Assembly: GCF_004352915.1 (NCBI RefSeq)
Contig: NZ_SJSY01000075.1
Location: 496,001 to 560,000 of the forward strand
Length of the DNA stretch: 64,000 nt
Reading direction: 5' to 3'
Origin: Flavobacterium zhairuonense
Lineage (GTDB): Bacteria > Bacteroidota > Bacteroidia > Flavobacteriales > Flavobacteriaceae
Part shown: positions 59,917 through 64,000 of the stretch, in pieces
Numbering within the stretch: the stretch's first letter is position 1
Layout of the letters: each line of letters opens with the position of its first letter
Notes under the pieces: model-generated
Seen by the model: the letters and a program-made list of their open reading frames with translations, nothing else
Databases searched by the model: none
Told to the model about the DNA's origin: nothing
Program-made: the position numbers and the translations under genes

Positions 59917-61320
59917 ATGTCGTCTCACTACGAAGCACCCATTAGAAAACCTTTAGTTATAGGTGATAAATCTTATCACGATGTAACTGTAGATGTGGCA
60001 GCGCCTGTTGAAGGACCTGCAAATAAACAATGGTGGATTGTATTTTCAATCGCATTAACAGCCTTCCTTTGGGGATTAGGTTGTATAATTTACACTGTAT
60101 CTACCGGTATTGGAACATGGGGATTAAATAAAACAGTTGGTTGGGCTTGGGATATTACGAACTTCGTTTGGTGGGTTGGTATTGGTCACGCCGGAACATT
60201 AATTTCTGCAGTACTATTACTTTTCCGTCAACGTTGGAGAATGGCTATTAACCGTTCTGCTGAAGCAATGACTATTTTCTCAGTAGTTCAAGCAGGTTTA
60301 TTCCCAATTATTCACATGGGTCGTCCATGGTTAGCATACTGGGTATTACCAATTCCAAATCAATTTGGATCTTTATGGGTAAACTTTAACTCACCATTAC
60401 TTTGGGACGTATTTGCGATTTCAACGTATCTTTCAGTATCATTAGTATTCTGGTGGACTGGTTTATTACCTGACTTTGCAATGCTTCGTGATAGAGCTAT
60501 TACTCCATTCAATAAAAGAGTTTATTCTATCCTAAGTTTCGGATGGAGTGGACGTGCAAAAGACTGGCAACGTTTTGAAGAAGTATCTTTGGTATTAGCT
60601 GGTTTAGCAACTCCTCTTGTACTTTCTGTGCATACAATTGTATCTATGGACTTTGCTACTTCTGTAATTCCTGGATGGCATACAACAATTTTCCCTCCAT
60701 ACTTCGTTGCTGGAGCGGTTTTCTCTGGATTCGCGATGGTAAATACATTGTTGATCGTTATGAGAAAAGTTTCTAATCTTGAAGCATACATCACATTACA
60801 GCATATCGAGTTGATGAATATCATTATCATGATTACTGGATCTATCGTTGGTGTTGCATATATCACTGAGTTATTCGTAGCTTGGTATTCAGGAGTAGAG
60901 TACGAGCAATATGCATTCTTAAACAGAGCTACTGGACCTTACTGGTGGGCATATTGGTCGATGATGACTTGTAACGTTTTCTCTCCACAATTTATGTGGT
61001 TCAAGAAACTTAGAACAAGTATCATGTTCTCATTTATTATTTCGATTGTAGTAAACATCGGAATGTGGTTTGAAAGATTTGTAATCATTGTTACTTCTTT
61101 ACATAGAGATTACCTTCCATCTTCTTGGACAATGTTTTCACCAACGTTTGTTGATATTGGAATTTTCATTGGAACAATTGGTTTCTTTTTCGTATTGTTT
61201 TTATTATACTCTAGAACATTCCCTGTAATTGCTCAGGCAGAGGTTAAAACAATTTTGAAAGGAACAGGAGATAATTACATAAGAGAAAGAGCAAATAGTA
61301 AAGATTCACATCATGAGTAA
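59917..61320 (+). CDS. actC: ActC: NrfD/PsrC-family quinol-binding membrane subunit
   Basis: 467 residues with about ten membrane segments. NrfD/PsrC pattern includes WWVGIGHAGTLISAVLLLFRQRWRMAINRSAEAMTIF, SIGLVPDFAMLRD-like LLPDFAMLRDRAIT, and VSMDFATSVIPGWHTTIFPPYFVAGAVFSGFAMV. It is expected to carry the quinol site and contribute to proton translocation. The gene overlaps actD by 8 bases. Confidence 0.95.
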   Translation: MSSHYEAPIRKPLVIGDKSYHDVTVDVAAPVEGPANKQWWIVFSIALTAFLWGLGCIIYTVSTGIGTWGLNKTVGWAWDITNFVWWVGIGHAGTLISAVLLLFRQRWRMAINRSAEAMTIFSVVQAGLFPIIHMGRPWLAYWVLPIPNQFGSLWVNFNSPLLWDVFAISTYLSVSLVFWWTGLLPDFAMLRDRAITPFNKRVYSILSFGWSGRAKDWQRFEEVSLVLAGLATPLVLSVHTIVSMDFATSVIPGWHTTIFPPYFVAGAVFSGFAMVNTLLIVMRKVSNLEAYITLQHIELMNIIIMITGSIVGVAYITELFVAWYSGVEYEQYAFLNRATGPYWWAYWSMMTCNVFSPQFMWFKKLRTSIMFSFIISIVVNIGMWFERFVIIVTSLHRDYLPSSWTMFSPTFVDIGIFIGTIGFFFVLFLLYSRTFPVIAQAEVKTILKGTGDNYIRERANSKDSHHE

Positions 61321-61837
61321 TAAAGTAATATACGCCATTTATAATGACGACGATATTTTGATGGATGCAGTTAAAAAAACTAGAGCTGCTCACCATCATA
61401 TTGAAGAGGTTTTTACTCCATTTCCTGTTCACGGATTGGATAAAGCCATGGGCTTAGCGCCAACAAGATTAGCAATCTGTTCTTTCTTATATGGATGTGT
61501 TGGTATTTCTGTTGCCACTACAATGATGGGTTATATCATGATTCATGACTGGCCACAAGATATTGGAGGAAAGCCAAGTTTTAGTTTCATTCAAAATATG
61601 CCATCTTTTGTGCCTATTATGTTTGAAATGACAGTATTTTTTGCTGCGCACTTAATGGTAATCACTTTTTATATGAGAAGTAGATTATGGCCATTTAAAG
61701 AAGCTGAAAATCCGGATGTAAGAACAACAGATGATCACTTCTTGATGGAAGTAGCAGTAAATGATAACGAATCAGAATTGGTTTCTTTCTTTGAAGGGAC
61801 TGGTGCTGTTGAAGTTAAAGTAATAGAAAAGAATTAA
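61313..61837 (+). CDS. actD: ActD: DUF3341 membrane subunit
   Basis: 174 residues with two membrane segments (about 52-78 and 100-122) and N-terminal VIYAIYNDDDILMDAVKKTRAAHHHIEEVFTPFPVHGLDKAMGL, the DUF3341 signature. Known as ActD of alternative complex III. Between actC and actE in the usual order. Confidence 0.93.
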   Translation: MSNKVIYAIYNDDDILMDAVKKTRAAHHHIEEVFTPFPVHGLDKAMGLAPTRLAICSFLYGCVGISVATTMMGYIMIHDWPQDIGGKPSFSFIQNMPSFVPIMFEMTVFFAAHLMVITFYMRSRLWPFKEAENPDVRTTDDHFLMEVAVNDNESELVSFFEGTGAVEVKVIEKN

Positions 61838-61845
61838 TTGTAGCT

Positions 61846-62391
61846 ATGAAAAGGATATATAAAATAACACTTTTAGTTGGTATAACTATTTTAGTTTCAT
61901 CTTGCCACAATAATTCGGCACCGAACTATCAGTATTTCCCAAATATGTATGAGTCTGTTGCTTACGAGCCATATTCAGAAGCAAATATATTTAAAGGTGG
62001 AAAAGAAGGACAGCTTCCTGTTGCAGGAACTATTAATAGAGGTTTTGAGCCTTATGAATATGAAAATTCGACTGCTGGTTATGAGTTAGCAAAAGCGAAT
62101 TTAAAATCTCCTTTAACTGAAGAAGAAAGAAATTCTGGTAAAGGAAAAGAGCTTTTCGAAATTTATTGTATCAGTTGCCATGGTGCTGCTGGTAACGGTA
62201 AAGGTAAATTGGTTGAAAGAGAAAAATTTCTTGGGGTACCTAGCTATAAAGACAGGGTAATCACTGAAGGAAGTGTATTCCATGTTGAGACTTATGGTTT
62301 AAATGCAATGGGTTCACACGCAAATCAATTAAGCGCCCACGAACGTTGGTTAGTTGCTGACTATGTTCTAAAACTAAAAAGCCAATTATAA
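61846..62391 (+). CDS. actE: ActE: mono-heme cytochrome c lipoprotein
   Basis: 181 residues. The signal peptide ends in a lipobox LVSSC (Cys at about residue 20), so it is membrane-anchored on the periplasmic side. It has a C-terminal cytochrome c domain with CISCHGAAGNGKGKL and an axial methionine candidate in GLNAMGSH. It is the ActE subunit, which passes electrons to the oxidase. Confidence 0.93.
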   Translation: MKRIYKITLLVGITILVSSCHNNSAPNYQYFPNMYESVAYEPYSEANIFKGGKEGQLPVAGTINRGFEPYEYENSTAGYELAKANLKSPLTEEERNSGKGKELFEIYCISCHGAAGNGKGKLVEREKFLGVPSYKDRVITEGSVFHVETYGLNAMGSHANQLSAHERWLVADYVLKLKSQL

Positions 62392-62418
62392 TTGTTGAAC
62401 AAACTGATCGTAATAGAT

Positions 62419-63813
62419 ATGTATACATTTTCAAGTAAATTAAAAACTTTTTCTATCATCTTAATGGTTCTTGGACTATTAGGAATTGGGTATGGTTTTT
62501 TAAGTGCACCTAAAGATATTCAAGAAGTTGAAAAAATACTAGCTGCGGATGCTCACGGTTCGCATGGGGCTGCACATGAAGAGGCTGCTGAGGCTTCTCA
62601 TAAAGATGCTGCGCATCATGAAGCTGCTGAAGCTTCACATGAATCACACAAAGGTGGTGAGCATGAAAAAGTTGGAGCAGCTGATGAACATACTGAACAT
62701 TTAACTCATGTATTGCACCAATTGCAAAATAAGCCATGGTCTGCATTATATGTTGCTTCTATTTTCTTTTTACTGCTTTCTATGGGAGTTTTAGCGTTTT
62801 ACGCTATTCAACAAGTGGCTCAGGCAGGTTGGTCTCCAGTTTTATTTAGAGTTATGCAGGGTATCACGGCTTATTTGCCAGCTGGTTCAATCATTTTCTT
62901 TATTATATTAGTTTTATGTGGATTGCATTTTAACCATATTTTTGTATGGTTAGGTGAAGGAGTTACTGATCCAAAAAGTCCAAATTATGACGCTATTATT
63001 GCTGGAAAATCAGGATATTTAAATTTCCCATTTTGGATTGCAAGAGCATTTGTCTTTTTATTAGGATGGAATATTTACCGTCATTTTTCAAGAAAGAACT
63101 GTTTAGCACAAGACGAAGCTAATGATGATCTTTACTACAAAAAGAACTTCAAAGCTTCTGCTGGATTCCTAGTTTTCTTCATTGTTTCTGAGTCTATTAT
63201 GTCTTGGGATTGGATTATGTCATTTGATCCACACTGGTTCAGTACTTTGTTTGGATGGTATGTATTTGCCTCTTTCTTTGTAAGTGGTATTACATCTATT
63301 GCTTTAGTGACAATTTACTTAAAATCAAAAGGTTATTTGGAGTATGTAAATACAAGCCATATTCACGATTTAGCTAAATTTATGTTTGGTATTAGTGTTT
63401 TCTGGACTTATTTATGGTTCTCTCAATTCATGTTAATCTGGTATGCTAATATTCCAGAGGAGGTTACTTATTTTGTAACAAGAATTCAATTATATAACTT
63501 GCCATTCTTTGGTGCTGTAGTTATGAACTTTGTTTTCCCATTATTGATATTGATCAACACAGACTTCAAACGTCTTAATTGGGTTATTGTAATGGCTGGT
63601 ATTGTTATCTTATTGGGTCACTATGTTGATTTCTTTAATATGATTATGCCTGGTACAGTTGGAGACAAATGGTTTATTGGTGTTCCTGAAATTGCATCTA
63701 TTCTTTTCTTCTTAGGTTTATTTATTTTTGTTGTATTTACTGCATTAACTAAAGCTCCTTTGTTAGCAAAAAGAAATCCTTTCATCGAAGAAAGTAAACA
63801 TTTTCATTATTAA
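62419..63813 (+). CDS. actF: ActF: quinol:cytochrome c oxidoreductase membrane subunit with His-rich insert
   Basis: 464 residues, about ten membrane segments of the NrfD type. Start at ATG 62419, though TTG at 62392, overlapping nothing, is also open. After the first membrane segment (10-30) lies a His/Ala/Glu/Lys-rich stretch at residues 44-100 with 13 histidines and the repeated word AAEASH. The rest resembles ActC: GLHFNHIFVWLGEG, SESIMSWDWIMSFDPHWFSTLFGWYVFASFFVSGITSIALV. Confidence 0.94.
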   Translation: MYTFSSKLKTFSIILMVLGLLGIGYGFLSAPKDIQEVEKILAADAHGSHGAAHEEAAEASHKDAAHHEAAEASHESHKGGEHEKVGAADEHTEHLTHVLHQLQNKPWSALYVASIFFLLLSMGVLAFYAIQQVAQAGWSPVLFRVMQGITAYLPAGSIIFFIILVLCGLHFNHIFVWLGEGVTDPKSPNYDAIIAGKSGYLNFPFWIARAFVFLLGWNIYRHFSRKNCLAQDEANDDLYYKKNFKASAGFLVFFIVSESIMSWDWIMSFDPHWFSTLFGWYVFASFFVSGITSIALVTIYLKSKGYLEYVNTSHIHDLAKFMFGISVFWTYLWFSQFMLIWYANIPEEVTYFVTRIQLYNLPFFGAVVMNFVFPLLILINTDFKRLNWVIVMAGIVILLGHYVDFFNMIMPGTVGDKWFIGVPEIASILFFLGLFIFVVFTALTKAPLLAKRNPFIEESKHFHY

Positions 63814-63832
63814 TATTTAAAGAAGTAAACAG

Positions 63833-64000
63833 ATGACAAGTTTGTTGGTAATTATAGTTGTAGTTTTATTAGCAGTTGCATTATGGCAATTGACGAAGAT
63901 ATTTGATCTTACTCAGGTAGGTTCTTCTTCGGACGATTCTCAGGTTGCATCGGATAATGATAATAATGTTCAAGGATATATTATGTTTGGCTTTTTAGCT
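63833..64000 (+). CDS. coxB: Cytochrome c oxidase subunit II, 5' end only
   Basis: 56 codons are visible before the window ends; no stop. The start MTSLLVIIVVVLLAVALWQLTKIFDLTQ, in pieces, is a membrane anchor typical of Flavobacteria subunit II, and the position downstream of actF matches the act-cox arrangement of this group. The CuA region lies beyond the window. Confidence 0.75.
   Translation, partial: MTSLLVIIVVVLLAVALWQLTKIFDLTQVGSSSDDSQVASDNDNNVQGYIMFGFLA

Overview
The window is ordinary chromosome of a low-GC member of the Bacteroidota, almost certainly a Flavobacteriaceae species and most likely Flavobacterium. The evidence is the strongly AT-rich sequence, many promoters of the Bacteroidota type (TAnnTTTG at -7, often with TTTG 17-21 nt upstream), and families typical of this phylum: a TPP-riboswitch TonB receptor, DUF4301, DUF3127, the GT117/DUF2723 family, DUF4920, and an alternative complex III (ActABCDEF) locus running into cytochrome oxidase. 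No phage, plasmid, CRISPR or large island is visible. The only clear mobile element is a 591-bp GxxExxY cassette with terminal inverted repeats.

Layout. 1-6130: phosphopantetheinyl transferase, a Crp/Fnr regulator with a truncated-globin operon, a prenylglyceryl phosphate synthase, PnuC, a NadR-kinase/DUF4301 fusion and ArfB. 6211-8588: TPP riboswitch and thiamin-type TonB receptor. 8592-14499: Rieske-like lipoprotein, GreA, HIT protein, an orphan histidine kinase, flavin reductase, DUF3127 protein, Aat and a MOSC protein. 14496-22142 (minus strand): a complete thiamin operon (riboswitch, thiS, thiC, thiE-like, thiD, thiE, thiG, thiH, thiF), interrupted by the GxxExxY element. 22218-36107: Tag, a lipoprotein, a queuosine-precursor-type transporter, an M3 peptidase, rplM-rpsI-rpsB-tsf, a ferritin-like pair, a LacI regulator and polA. 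36179-39533: a two-component system flanked by three small Lys/Ala-rich secreted proteins. 39617-45268: metallophosphoesterase, cysteine-free thioredoxin-fold protein, polysaccharide deacetylase and a GT117 protein. 45486-45800: two complete tandem tRNA-Gln units. 46001-54180: AraC regulator, aldehyde dehydrogenase, universal stress protein, and rimP-nusA-infB. 54241-64000: DUF4920 lipoprotein-like protein, SPOR protein, the ActABCDEF operon and the start of coxB.

How the genes work together. Two TPP riboswitches coordinate thiamin uptake (the receptor at 6397) with synthesis (the thi operon), and each is followed by a hairpin covering the start codon of the first gene. The Crp/Fnr gene at 1585 is followed by a perfect FNR-like box placed as a class II activator site for the membrane-protein/globin pair. 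ActA-F would transfer electrons from quinol to the downstream cytochrome oxidase.

The most unusual system is at 36357-39533. Two promoters each carry a tandem 11-bp TCTTCATTT direct repeat immediately upstream of the -7 element, the arrangement expected for OmpR-family regulators. They drive small exported basic proteins on either side of an OmpR-type regulator/kinase pair. The proteins resemble enterobacterial acid-shock protein Asr in composition, so this looks like an envelope-stress cassette not described under a name I know.
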